Below are positions 51,208-60,192 of a DNA stretch of 64,000 nt, in pieces. Each line of letters starts with the position of its first letter. The first letter of the stretch is position 1. Both the position numbers and the translations under genes were made by a program. Source of the DNA: Moorella glycerini (GTDB lineage: Bacteria > Bacillota > DSM-521 > Neomoorellales > Neomoorellaceae); assembly GCF_009735625.1 (NCBI RefSeq), contig NZ_CP046244.1, forward strand, positions 3,236,909 to 3,300,908, written 5' to 3'. The notes beneath the pieces are model-generated. The model saw only the letters and a program-made list of their open reading frames with translations, searched no databases and was not told where the DNA came from.

Positions 51208-51963
51208 TTACCCCAGCGGCACAACTACCGGTATGTTCCTCATTCTCTCAAGCGCCACCGGCACGCCGTAGACGCTGGCGATATTTTCCGGAGTCATGAT
51301 TTCCTCTCCCCCACAGGCAAATACGGTGTGATTTTTCAGGAGCAAAAATTTATCGGCAAAACGTAAAGCCAGGTTCAGGTCATGCATGACCACCACCGCC
51401 GCTAAGTTTTGTTCCCTTACTGCTTTTTTTACTGTTCGCAAAACCTCAAGCTGGTTTTTCAAATCCAAATTGCTGGTAGGTTCATCCAGGAGCAGGACCC
51501 GCGGTTCCTGGGCCAAGGCGCGGGCCATGACCACCTTTTGCAGTTCGCCGCCGCTTAGTTCGTCAAGGTAGCGTAAAGAGAGCTCTCCCAGATCCAGAAG
51601 CCTTAAAACCCGGTGCACAACTTCCAGGTCTTGGGAGGAAACGTCCCACTTGATGTGGGGTTTCCGGCCTAAAAGAACGGCATCAAAAACGGTAACCCGG
51701 CTGCTTTCACCTCTCTGGGCCACATACCCTATTTTACGAGCCACATCCAGCCGGCTGAGCTGGCAAAGGTTGTCTTTTTCAATTAAAATCGTCCCACGTT
51801 CAGCCTTTAGTATTTTATTCAGGCACTTGAGCAGGGTGGATTTCCCGGCGCCGTTGTTGCCTAATATCGCCAAAAATTCTCCCCTGGCCACGGTAAAGCT
51901 GATCTCTCTTAAAACAGGGCGGCTGCTGTAGCTGAATTGCACCCCGTCTACCACCAGAATCAT
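51208..51963 (-). CDS. ABC importer ATP-binding protein, FecE type (third set)
   Basis: A 251-residue ATPase: Walker A GNNGAGKST, Q-loop VAQRGESSRV, signature LSGGELQKV, Walker B VLLLDEPTSNLD, switch VMHDLNLALRF. The true start is ATG 51963, which overlaps the stop of the permease gene (ATGA); a longer open frame to 52323 is antisense noise over the permease. Third FecE paralogue in the window and the most diverged. Confidence 0.9.
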   Translation of the reverse strand: MILVVDGVQFSYSSRPVLREISFTVARGEFLAILGNNGAGKSTLLKCLNKILKAERGTILIEKDNLCQLSRLDVARKIGYVAQRGESSRVTVFDAVLLGRKPHIKWDVSSQDLEVVHRVLRLLDLGELSLRYLDELSGGELQKVVMARALAQEPRVLLLDEPTSNLDLKNQLEVLRTVKKAVREQNLAAVVVMHDLNLALRFADKFLLLKNHTVFACGGEEIMTPENIASVYGVPVALERMRNIPVVVPLG

Positions 51964-53033
51964 CTTTTGCTGTACCCCCTGGCGAGAAGATAAAGAAACA
52001 AAGGGGCACCCATAAAAGATGTTATGGCCCCTACCGGCAAAACAACCGGCGCCATGACGGTCCTGCCCAGGGTGTCGGCGGCCAGCAGTAAAAACCCGCC
52101 CATAACGCTGGCGGCCGGGATTAAAAAGCGGTGGTCGCCGCCGATCAAACGCCGCATCAAGTGCGGCCCTACCAGGCCGATAAAGCCGATGATCCCCAGA
52201 AAAGAAACCACCGTGGCCGTTATCAGGGAGGCTAAAAACATTCCCGCCAGCCTTATTTTTTCTACACTCACGCCCAGCCCTTTGGCCGTTTCCTCGCCGC
52301 TGTCCAGGGCGTTGTAGTTCCATCTATTGGCCATAAAGTAAAGAAAGGCAACCCCAACCACCGCCGCCATGATTTCCAGATCCCGCCAGGAAGCCCTGCC
52401 AATATCGCCAAAGGTCCAGAAAACTATGGCCGCCACCTGCACGTCGCTGGCAAAATACTGCAGGATGATCGTCCCGGCGGAAAAAAGAGAACCCAGGGCG
52501 ACCCCGGCCAGGACCATGGCTTCGGGAGAAAATCCTTTGTACCCGGCCAGGAAAATGATCACCAGGGTCGCCGCCATAGCACCCAGGAAAGCAGTCAAAG
52601 TTACCAGATAAGGGCTATTAATCAGCACTGCATCGGCACCGCTGCTGTGCGTGCTACCCGCCCCCATGGCGATGATAGCCAGGGCGGCGCCAAAGGCTGC
52701 CCCCTGGGAAACACCCAGGGTGAAAGGGGAAGCCAGGGGGTTGCGCAAGATGTTTTGCATCACGCAACCCGCCACGGAAAGGCCCACCCCGGCAGTGAAC
52801 GCCGCCAGCACCCGGGGCAGGCGGATATTCCAGATTATGATCCGGGTCCGTCCTTCAACCTTGCCCAGCAGCGTCATAATTACCTGGGCCGGCGTAAGCT
52901 CTGCCGACCCGGCGTTGATGGCGTAAATACCCAACAAAACGCTTAAAACGATAAGAAAGCCAATGACCAGGACTTTTCTCCGGGTGTACTTTAGATAACT
53001 TACCGGGATGTTTGTTACTGCCGCGTGGCGCAC
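51960..53033 (-). CDS. ABC importer permease, FecCD type (third set)
   Basis: A 357-residue permease with ten or so helices: LPRVLAAFTAGVGLSVAGCV, QNILRNPLASPFTLGVSQGA, GVSVEKIRLAG and GIIGFIGLVGPHLMRRLIGG (listed in parts). Pairs with the ATPase encoded next. The GTG start has GGGGAG thirteen bases upstream. Confidence 0.9.
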   Translation of the reverse strand: MRHAAVTNIPVSYLKYTRRKVLVIGFLIVLSVLLGIYAINAGSAELTPAQVIMTLLGKVEGRTRIIIWNIRLPRVLAAFTAGVGLSVAGCVMQNILRNPLASPFTLGVSQGAAFGAALAIIAMGAGSTHSSGADAVLINSPYLVTLTAFLGAMAATLVIIFLAGYKGFSPEAMVLAGVALGSLFSAGTIILQYFASDVQVAAIVFWTFGDIGRASWRDLEIMAAVVGVAFLYFMANRWNYNALDSGEETAKGLGVSVEKIRLAGMFLASLITATVVSFLGIIGFIGLVGPHLMRRLIGGDHRFLIPAASVMGGFLLLAADTLGRTVMAPVVLPVGAITSFMGAPLFLYLLARGYSKR

Positions 53034-53073
53034 AATTTTCTATCTCCCCGCGTCGTGAAATTGCCAAACTATT

Positions 53074-54180
53074 CTACGGCGTGGTCAGGTTAAGCTGTTT
53101 AAAGCCGCCGAAATCCTTGGCCATTTGTTCATATAAGGGCTTCCCCAGAAGAAACTGGTAAATCTCGTCGGCTTTCCCGGCCGGGTCTATATCCTTAAAC
53201 TGGTCGGGAAAAATCACTTTACCAGCGAAGTAGGCGTCGGCAATGGCGGTATCGATGTTCGTAGTGTAGTGATTGTAGGGAATCTGGCCGTAAACCCGGC
53301 CTGTTTTCACAGCCTTCAGGGACTGGTAAAACTGCGGGTTTTTCCGGTAATCTTCCTGCACCAGGCTCAAGCCGCCTTCATCGATAAAGATGATATCCGG
53401 GTCCCAACTTAACAATTTTTCCTTATCAATCATTATGCTCCCGGTTTTGGCCGTTTCGTCCGCCACATTGCGCGCGTTAATGGCCGCAAAAGGCTGGTAC
53501 CGGGCCTGGGTGCTTTCGATGCCGTGGGCACCCTTCATACCCAGGGCGCCTACATAGACCCTGGGCTTCTTGTCTTCCGGTATATCTTTTGTCCGCGCTT
53601 TTAAATCCTGCTGGCAATTTTTCAGGTAAGCGACCACTTCCCCGGCCCTTTTTTCATTGCCAATAATCTTACCAATCAACTGCAGCGATTTATAAACGTC
53701 CTCGTCAAAGGTGGCCACTTTGCCGTAGCTCAGCACCACCACCGGGATGTTCGTTTTGGCCTGGAGTTCATCTGCCCGCGACCTGTCCACCAGTGAGGCC
53801 ACAAAAATAACATCGGGTTGGACGCTGGCCAGTTTCTCCGCGTCCGGGGTGGAATCAGGCCCCCCCGGTCCGATTACAGGTTTACTTGTTAATTCGGGAT
53901 GGGCCAGCATGTAAGGCTTACCGGCAGGCTTTTGCTTTTCCACGTTTTCGATACCTGCCACCTTATCCGTCCCGTTTACGTAACAAACCAACCTTAAAGC
54001 ACCCGGTCCAATGGCTACAATTTTATGCGCCGGGACAGGAACTTCCACTTCCCGGCCCACGAGGTCAACGATTTTGGTTTTGGGGACCCCTGCTCCGGGG
54101 GCCGTGGCTTTCGACCCGCAGCCGGCGAGGACTATTAATATCAACAAAGCTGTAACCAGGCCTGGTATCCTCTTAAACAT
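53074..54180 (-). CDS. Metal-chelate-binding lipoprotein, FecB type (third set)
   Basis: A 368-residue lipoprotein with lipobox VLAGC near residue 21, then IVDLVGREVEVPVPAHKIVA, the entry to the TroA-like fold, and LSWDPDIIFIDEGGL in the second lobe. ATG 54180 has GGAGGAAGG upstream; the frame to 54270 runs over the FmdE end and is not supported. Co-occurrence with FmdE suggests a molybdenum- or tungsten-related substrate, but other chelates are possible. Confidence 0.88.
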   Translation of the reverse strand: MFKRIPGLVTALLILIVLAGCGSKATAPGAGVPKTKIVDLVGREVEVPVPAHKIVAIGPGALRLVCYVNGTDKVAGIENVEKQKPAGKPYMLAHPELTSKPVIGPGGPDSTPDAEKLASVQPDVIFVASLVDRSRADELQAKTNIPVVVLSYGKVATFDEDVYKSLQLIGKIIGNEKRAGEVVAYLKNCQQDLKARTKDIPEDKKPRVYVGALGMKGAHGIESTQARYQPFAAINARNVADETAKTGSIMIDKEKLLSWDPDIIFIDEGGLSLVQEDYRKNPQFYQSLKAVKTGRVYGQIPYNHYTTNIDTAIADAYFAGKVIFPDQFKDIDPAGKADEIYQFLLGKPLYEQMAKDFGGFKQLNLTTP

Positions 54181-54229
54181 TTCCCTTCCTCCCACGGTTA
54201 AAATTTGGGATAGCATACCGGGGCAAAAA

Positions 54230-54850
54230 TCATACGGTCGCACCCCAGCCGCGGCTGTAGCTTTCAGCACAGGGGATGCAGGCGTATCGCCCCTCCTTTA
54301 CCCTGGCCCGGACTTCTGCTACCGGCTCCCCGCAATAAGCGCAGGTCACGGAATTAAAAAGGCGGGCTTTCTCCGGCAGCTCCAGTTTTACATGTTCCGT
54401 TTTAAATATTTCCTCCTCCGGCGCTTCCAGGATATGTTGTAAACGCTGTTGCTGGTAACGGCCGTAAAGCTCCTTTTCCACAGTTGTGGCCTGGCCGCTG
54501 AAAATGCGCGCCCGCAGGTCCCTGTAGGCCTCGTCTTCCTTACGGCCGCCACTTTTTAAAGCGACCCTGACGGCAGCGCCCGTCTTCCTATCGCCTATAG
54601 TAAATACATGCTTGCCGTAGTCCCGGTAAAGGAGATTGCCTTTCCCCAGGGTGCAGCCGGTAAGGACCTGGATGGCATCCACGCCGCAGGCATCGGTTTC
54701 TACGATGGCCACCAGTTCTTCATCGCCCGCCCGCCCGGCAGCCAGCTCCCGCAGGGCGATTTTGGCTGCCCGGTAGCCAATGGCCAGGCCCGGGCAGCTG
54801 TGCCCATGAAAGGCCACGGCCCTTTCCCATTCGCTTGAGGAAAAATCCAT
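54230..54850 (-). CDS. FmdE-like protein with C-terminal zinc finger
   Basis: A 206-residue protein of the FmdE family (formylmethanofuran dehydrogenase subunit E-like): FHGHSCPGLAIGYRAAKIAL at 14-33, then ETDACGVDAIQVLTGCTLGK with conserved cysteines, and a C-terminal treble-clef-like finger CAYCGEPV...CIPC. Such proteins occur in bacteria that lack the methanogen enzyme, often with molybdate/tungstate or metal-chelate importers. First gene of the third FecBCD set. ATG 54850 has AAGGAGC upstream. Confidence 0.87.
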   Translation of the reverse strand: MDFSSSEWERAVAFHGHSCPGLAIGYRAAKIALRELAAGRAGDEELVAIVETDACGVDAIQVLTGCTLGKGNLLYRDYGKHVFTIGDRKTGAAVRVALKSGGRKEDEAYRDLRARIFSGQATTVEKELYGRYQQQRLQHILEAPEEEIFKTEHVKLELPEKARLFNSVTCAYCGEPVAEVRARVKEGRYACIPCAESYSRGWGATV

Positions 54851-54879
54851 TATTATCGGCTCCTTCCTGTTTGAAATAA

Positions 54880-54960
54880 AAAATAACCACTTTAGGCACC
54901 CCTCCAGGGGCTCGCGTACCCTCCGTGGTTACAGCAGCAACCTTCATGGTTGCTTTTACT
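54880..54960 (-). promoter_or_regulatory. Structured leader, possible Mo/W-cofactor-type riboswitch
   Basis: On the minus strand AACCAC and GTGGTT close a domain that contains GGAGGGTACGCGAGCCCC and GGGGTGCCTAAA; a separate AGCAACC/GGTTGCT hairpin precedes it, and TTTTTTATTT follows. The layout and the GGGTAC/GGTGCCTAAAG blocks recall Moco/Tuco motif leaders, and an FmdE gene downstream suits that class. I cannot confirm the class without a covariance-model search. The remaining bases to 55130 hold nothing I recognise. Confidence 0.4.
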
Positions 54961-55130
54961 TTTTTCGCTATGCAACCCTGGATTCCTGCTGATTAATTAT
55001 AAAAGTCCTGGAACATAAGTTCAGTTCGCGGCTGTTACAATGAAATATAAGGTAAAATTACCATGCAGAACCCTTAAATAAAAATGGCCCCGGAGTTTAC
55101 CTGCAGGACCAAGGCGGTATTTGCCGTCGG

Positions 55131-56165
55131 CTAGCTGAAATTTTCCGCTTTCCTGAGCCGCAATAGCTTTATTGCCAGTCCTCTGCAATCCAGGTTATTA
55201 ACACTTTCTACCTGGGAAACCATAGCAACATCAAAAGCCCGCGTGCCCTTTAAAGCCCCACAGATGGCCCCGGCGATGGCCGCTATCGTATCCGTATCGC
55301 CACCCATATTGACGGCTTCTATAATGGCCGGCATTGGTTCACCGTCAGTAATTGCCACCAGGGCCAGGGCGGTAATCACGCTTTCGGTGACTGTCATATC
55401 CACACCAATGAACTCATAAAGTGCCCGTATCCGGTCCGCCCTTTCGGTATAACGCGCAATAATTTCCAGGGCCAGATCCAGGCGCCTTTCCAGCAACGGA
55501 GTCCAACACCGGCAACCATAATCGCGGCCGGCTACAGCGCCCAGGCGTGCGGCCTTCAGGACACTCTCCACACTGGCTCCAGGTGCTAGCGCCGCGGCTA
55601 TAGCCGCACTAACAGCTGCGGCTCCCGAAATAGCCAGGCTAGTGCCGTGGGTGGGCAAACAGGCAATAGCAGTTTGTTCCATCAGCAACTGCCAGTTTTT
55701 GCGAAAGACAAGGGCCACTGGAGCTACACGCATCGCCCCGCCATTTGTTCTCCCTTGGCAACCCGCCTCGGTTGGTGTTGCACCCCTTTGCAATGCCCTT
55801 AGCGCGTTAGCCGTTGAAGGGCTGATAAACCCTTTGGCAAAAGCATCTGCTTCCACCGCCCATTGCAATAAAGTATTAGCAACTAGCTCTGGAGTCAAGC
55901 GACGATGGTTAATAAGGGCCCTGGCCAGGGCAACGGCCTGACCTGTGTCATCCGTCACTGCGCCAGGCGGCCAACCTGCCCGAGGATGGGAGGCTAAGGG
56001 CACCCGCAATTCCCGCACCCTGCCCCCAAAGCTGCTAGCAATCTCTTCTGGAGTCAAAAATTCCGTCGGCATACCCATGGCATCGCCTAGAGCTAACCCC
56101 CACAGGCAGCCAATGGTTTTATCCAGCTCAACCGTAAAATCCTGCTCAACCACCAGCCATGCCAC
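55131..56165 (-). CDS. ADP-ribosylglycohydrolase-family protein
   Basis: A 344-residue ARH-fold protein: GCLWGLALGDAMGMPTEFL at the start, GAVTDDTGQAVALARAL with the first Mg-binding acidic pair, TNGGAMRVAPVAL, and the C-terminal NMGGDTDTIAAIAGAICGAL with the second acidic pair. The family removes ADP-ribose from proteins or small molecules with two magnesium ions. In this operon, with a PfkB kinase, it may act on a nucleoside or ADP-ribose-like compound. Overlaps the kinase gene by 20 bases. The start region holds several GTGs; I kept the longest. Confidence 0.87.
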   Translation of the reverse strand: MAWLVVEQDFTVELDKTIGCLWGLALGDAMGMPTEFLTPEEIASSFGGRVRELRVPLASHPRAGWPPGAVTDDTGQAVALARALINHRRLTPELVANTLLQWAVEADAFAKGFISPSTANALRALQRGATPTEAGCQGRTNGGAMRVAPVALVFRKNWQLLMEQTAIACLPTHGTSLAISGAAAVSAAIAAALAPGASVESVLKAARLGAVAGRDYGCRCWTPLLERRLDLALEIIARYTERADRIRALYEFIGVDMTVTESVITALALVAITDGEPMPAIIEAVNMGGDTDTIAAIAGAICGALKGTRAFDVAMVSQVESVNNLDCRGLAIKLLRLRKAENFS

Positions 56166-57180
56166 CCTCCAATTGTAACCTGGTTGTTACTCTCTCCAAC
56201 GTAAGCTGCCCTGAACGCGGCCCCTGACCCTCAATGGCCAGAGAAGCGCAGGCAGTGGCAAATTTTAACCGCGTTTGCACCGGCCACCCTTTTAAATAAG
56301 CCGCCAGGTAACCCGCCGTAAAAGCATCGCCGGCTCCAGTAGTATCGACTACCCTGCCTGGCATCGCCGGTTGCCAGGACAAATCATCCGGAGCTAGCCA
56401 GATACAGCCTCGGGCGCCAAGGGTTACAACTATCTCCTCCAGCGCTCCCTGCCACCAACCCGCTTCTTTAATCACCAAGGCCAACCACTCGGCTAGTGCG
56501 GGTAGTTGAGAGGGCACCCTTGCTTCCTGGCCCAGTAAGAGCATACATTCTTCCCAGTTAAGGAAAAGGCCCTTAATTCCCCGGCTGGCCTCAGCCAGGG
56601 CGGCCCAGCCCTCCCGCACAAAAATGCCACCTGGCCCGTAGAATACCTGCTGGTCCCGGGAGCAGGCTCCGTTTACCAATTGGCGGACCAGCGGTAAATA
56701 GGCCTCGCCAATATACAGTAGCTTGCTTTCCCATACCCCGGCCGGAACCTGGGCTATTTCGCTATACAAAGCGGTCCCTCCCAAAGAAAGGATGGCTCGC
56801 TGCCCCTCCGGGTTGACCATCACCACAGCACTCGCTGTGTTACCATTCGTCACGGTAGTGATCAGTTCGGTAGCCACCCCTTCACTGGCAAAGGCTTGCT
56901 TCAGGTATTGCCCGCTCGCATCGTCGCCTACTAAACCAGCAAAAGCCACCCGTTCCCCTAACTGGGCCAGGCGGACAGCTATATTAGCTGTCGATCCCCC
57001 CGGTTCCCGTCGCACTTCCCTGGCCAGGACCAGCTGATCGGCCCCGGGAAAAGTGTCCACCTGGGCTACCAAGTCAACAGCAGCAGCCCCAACTGTAACC
57101 ACACTATAAGGGAGGGTTGGCTCTCCCGGTTGATTATTATACCGAGTTCCTTCCAGCTGTTGACTCTCTGCCCCTATCAT
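56146..57180 (-). CDS. PfkB-family carbohydrate/nucleoside kinase
   Basis: A 344-residue ribokinase-fold kinase: VVTVGAAAVDLVAQV, then GGSTANIAVRLAQLG (substrate lid region) and the catalytic DTTGAGDAFTAGYLAAYL with the anion hole and base aspartate. Substrate not determined; sugar, nucleoside or similar. I favour ATG 57180, nine bases after AAGGGG; the frame extends to ATG 57252, four bases after the dehydrogenase stop, which is also possible. Confidence 0.86.
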   Translation of the reverse strand: MIGAESQQLEGTRYNNQPGEPTLPYSVVTVGAAAVDLVAQVDTFPGADQLVLAREVRREPGGSTANIAVRLAQLGERVAFAGLVGDDASGQYLKQAFASEGVATELITTVTNGNTASAVVMVNPEGQRAILSLGGTALYSEIAQVPAGVWESKLLYIGEAYLPLVRQLVNGACSRDQQVFYGPGGIFVREGWAALAEASRGIKGLFLNWEECMLLLGQEARVPSQLPALAEWLALVIKEAGWWQGALEEIVVTLGARGCIWLAPDDLSWQPAMPGRVVDTTGAGDAFTAGYLAAYLKGWPVQTRLKFATACASLAIEGQGPRSGQLTLERVTTRLQLEGGMAGG

Positions 57181-57256
57181 TTTAGATTTCCCCTTAGAAA
57201 AGTTCGGGAATAATCCGAAATCATACCGTTGTAACCTCAGGGTAACAGCCATACCC

Positions 57257-58303
57257 CTATACCTTATCTCCCCAAGGAAGTATCACGCTCTTAAGACCTT
57301 TACCGGCCAGCGCGTCCTTCAGGGCCTGCTCTGTGTCTGACAAAAGGTAGTATCCTGTAATGAGGTCATCCACGTATATCCGTCTGGATGCGATAAATTC
57401 AAGTGCTCGCGCAAATTGTCCAGGGCTGAAACCAAAAGTACCTATAAAAGTAACTTCGCCATAATGAACCTGCTCCAGTTCCAGCGGAAAGCTCATACCC
57501 TGAGGGAGCCCGGCAAAAAAGTTAACTATCCCACCCCGGCGCACATTCCGTACACCCTGGCTGATCGCTTCCTGTACGCCTACGGCAATTAGTACAACGT
57601 CGGCCCCGCGCCCCCCGGTATAAGGGCGCAGGTCAACTTCTTCCCGGCTGGCGTCGAAAATGCCATCCAGGCCTTGAGCGGCAATTTTCAGACGATGGGG
57701 CAGCATCCCGCTTAAAAAAACGCGGGCGCCAAAGGCTTTAGCCAGGCGGGCCAGGAGGATGCCCATCGGTCCATCGCCAATAACAAACACCGTTTGCCCG
57801 GCCTTGATGCGAGAGGCCTCGATGCCATGTAAAGCACAGGCCACCGGTTCGGTCAAACTGGCCTCAGCATAATCTAGTTCGCCCGGCAGGCGATAAAGAC
57901 CTCGCCCCCCGGTAGCTGCTGGTACACGTACATATTCAGCAAAACCGCCAGGTTCAATGCTAACAGCAAAAAGGTTGGTACACTGGGTCGGCTGGTCATT
58001 GCTGCACCAGTAACAGTGGCCGCAAGGGATATAAGGCGCCACCGCCACCCGTTCCCCTTCCCGAGGCCCGTCTTTGTTATTAATCGCCCCCGGGGCAGCC
58101 ACAACTACTCCCGCTACTTCATGACCGAGAACCGCCGGCGGCTTTTTAAACGGATGGCCCCGCAAGTAAGTCTTGGAGTCAGTAGCACATACTGCACTCG
58201 CCATTACTTTGATTAGCCAATCTCCTTTTTCCAAGCGAGGCAAAGGCTCTTCCCGTATTTCCAGTTGCTCCGCTCCCACATAAAATGCTGCCTTCAATGT
58301 CAT
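57257..58303 (-). CDS. Zinc-dependent MDR-family alcohol dehydrogenase
   Basis: A 348-residue medium-chain dehydrogenase: catalytic zinc region VCATDSKTYLRGHPF and GHEVAGVV, structural zinc set CGHCYWCSNDQPTQC, and the nucleotide fold VFVIGDGPMGILLARLAKAF. Related to sorbitol, threonine and other polyol dehydrogenases. ATG 58303 overlaps the end of the restored aldolase frame (ATGA), which confirms coupling of these two genes. Confidence 0.88.
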   Translation of the reverse strand: MTLKAAFYVGAEQLEIREEPLPRLEKGDWLIKVMASAVCATDSKTYLRGHPFKKPPAVLGHEVAGVVVAAPGAINNKDGPREGERVAVAPYIPCGHCYWCSNDQPTQCTNLFAVSIEPGGFAEYVRVPAATGGRGLYRLPGELDYAEASLTEPVACALHGIEASRIKAGQTVFVIGDGPMGILLARLAKAFGARVFLSGMLPHRLKIAAQGLDGIFDASREEVDLRPYTGGRGADVVLIAVGVQEAISQGVRNVRRGGIVNFFAGLPQGMSFPLELEQVHYGEVTFIGTFGFSPGQFARALEFIASRRIYVDDLITGYYLLSDTEQALKDALAGKGLKSVILPWGDKV

Positions 58304-59086
58304 ACATCCTCGCTTTCCATAGCTAAGTATTGTTCATAAGCTTCACCAGGAGTTAAATTCCCTTGCCAAACAGCATTGATCGCTCTAATAATTGCCCGGG
58401 GTCGGGAATGGGCCCAGATATTACGGCCAAAAATCAGACCGGCCGCCCGCGTCGCAGATTCCACGTACTAACTCCAGGAGTTTTAATTCTGCGGCCAAAG
58501 GTTCACCTCCGGCAACGGCAATGGGAATGGGGCTATCTGCAATTAAGCTGCTAAAACCGGCAAAGTCATCTTGAACCGGCGGATAGAAAATTTTGGCGGC
58601 ATCAAAGCCCAGTTCAGCACTAATTCGCAAGGCATCCGGCATGGGTAAGCTATCACGACCTGGCATCAATTCCACTATAGCCGGCAGGCCGTTGGCATGG
58701 GCCTCCTCCGTCAGTAACCCCAGATACCGCAAAAGGTTATTGTTTTCTCCCTGCCGAAACAAACCCATCGTTAAGATGCCATCTGCCCCCAGGCGCAGGG
58801 CGCAGGCCGCGCTGGTAACCTGCACCGTGTCTGGCACTGCAGGAAATGACGTAGCGGCATCCACTCGTAATAAAAGGGCTTTAGGATAACAGTCCGGCGG
58901 TAACAGTTCCCATAGCCCCCGGCTCACCAGCAAACCGGTCACCGGCTCTGACACAAGCTTCCTGATTATCCTCTGGGGGTCTGCCGGTCCTCCTTGCTGG
59001 CCTTGAAAAAGGCCATGATCCAGCGCCACAATCAGGCCGCCTCCTGGCGGCAACAAGCGGCGCAAACGTAATTGCCTGCCTGTCAA
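58300..59086 (-). pseudogene. DeoC/LacD-type class I aldolase, frameshifted near its 3' end
   Basis: About 260 residues when restored. The N-terminal part has GGGLIVALDHGLFQGQQGG, KALLLRVDAATSFP, RLGADGILTMGLF and DAAKIFYPPV (with the probable Schiff-base lysine), then VAGGEPL, as in DeoC/LacD/FbaB-type aldolases. At about 58451 the frame breaks: the sequence reads DAGGRSDFWP-stop, but two bases later another frame gives AAGLIFGRNIWAHSRP and runs to a TGA overlapping the dehydrogenase ATG. This points to loss of two bases in a GC-rich tract, or an assembly error. TTG 59086 with GGAGG ten bases upstream is my start. Confidence 0.83.
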
Positions 59087-59118
59087 AACGTCCCCTCCTC
59101 CTTTATGGACTGCGGCCA

Positions 59119-60192
59119 TCAATGTTTGTTAACTGGCTTGAGACAGGTTACCAGGCCAGTATCTACTGCCACCGTCACTTCTTGCTCCATACTTACTTTG
59201 CTTAAGGGATTGCCATCGACGCAGATTACAGTATTATTGAGTAAACCTTTTACTGCTACCCTGTCGCCGGTAAACAAACTGAAGCAGCGGGTTGTTACCG
59301 GTTCTAAAGCCTCCATTTTGCCGGCGTCAAGGTTAATCCGCGTTAAGGGTTTATCGGCCACCACCAGCGCTGCTGGCGCCCTTGCCAGGGCTGTTAGACA
59401 GACACCCCCGGCTACTGCCTTGCCGATATAACGCTCATCAACTGTGCCAATAATTATTTGGCCTGCTTCGCAACCTCTAGCTACCAGCAACGATTGCTGA
59501 TTGCGCCTCAGCCAGACTTCCGTTTCCGGCCCGCCAACCGGCCTGACTGTACCCTGCTCATGTCGGCCTACCATCATGGCCGCTGCATCGACATCCAGCC
59601 GTTGGCCCTGCACCGTGGCTGGAACGGTAAAGCCAAAGGTACAATCATTAAATCCTACCCCTAAAATTTCGTCAGTAACTCCAGCCACCAGCGCCGGAGG
59701 ATTAAAGGGCTGCAAAGACTGGAACCACTGGTCGAGCTGCGCCGCAGTAGCGCCAGCTAATTCCTCACCTTTAAAGGCGACAAGCGCCCCGACGTTGGTC
59801 GTCCCAATCCCCACACCCAAAAGCCGAATCTTAGTTTTCAGGCCACCAGCCGGTAACATCTTTTGAGCTAATAGAATGCCCAGCGCAGCATCAGCCAGGG
59901 TACCATCTCCCCCCATAACCACTAAAACTTCTGCTCCCGCCTGATAGGCCAACCGCACGGCTGTGACAGTTTCGTCGCGATTACCCCTTGGCGTTATAGC
60001 CAGGGTTACAAGCGGTAAATTATTTTCCCGGGCGATAATCGCTGCCAGCGATTCCTCTGGAACTAGCACCGCCGTTACGGGCATGAGAGCCCTTAAACCT
60101 GAAAATAGCCGCGGTAAAAGGGTAGCAACAAACGAGCGATTATATGCCGGGCCACGGCCAGCTTGCAGATTGAGTATTAGGCCAATTTTCAC
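59119..60192 (-). CDS. ATP-NAD/diacylglycerol-kinase-like protein
   Basis: A 357-residue protein with the NAD-kinase nucleotide motif VVMGGDGTLADAALG, an N-terminal GLILNLQAGRGP, and a C-terminal beta-rich domain (GTVDERYIGKAVAGGVCLTA). It is longer than housekeeping NAD kinases and belongs to the ATP-NAD kinase-like group often found in catabolic operons. Substrate is uncertain. GTG start overlaps the stop of the SorC gene by four bases, and its stop is 33 bases before the chosen aldolase start. Confidence 0.8.
   Translation of the reverse strand: MKIGLILNLQAGRGPAYNRSFVATLLPRLFSGLRALMPVTAVLVPEESLAAIIARENNLPLVTLAITPRGNRDETVTAVRLAYQAGAEVLVVMGGDGTLADAALGILLAQKMLPAGGLKTKIRLLGVGIGTTNVGALVAFKGEELAGATAAQLDQWFQSLQPFNPPALVAGVTDEILGVGFNDCTFGFTVPATVQGQRLDVDAAAMMVGRHEQGTVRPVGGPETEVWLRRNQQSLLVARGCEAGQIIIGTVDERYIGKAVAGGVCLTALARAPAALVVADKPLTRINLDAGKMEALEPVTTRCFSLFTGDRVAVKGLLNNTVICVDGNPLSKVSMEQEVTVAVDTGLVTCLKPVNKH

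Noticed and set aside
51208-52323. A 371-codon version of the third FecE ATPase
   Set aside because: The extra N-terminal part overlaps the permease gene and is low-complexity Arg/Gly sequence; ATG 51963 begins exactly at the ABC domain.
54720-54947. A small frame beginning MKVAAVTTEG upstream of fmdE
   Set aside because: It runs through the structured leader and then into another frame of fmdE; RNA structure is the better explanation.
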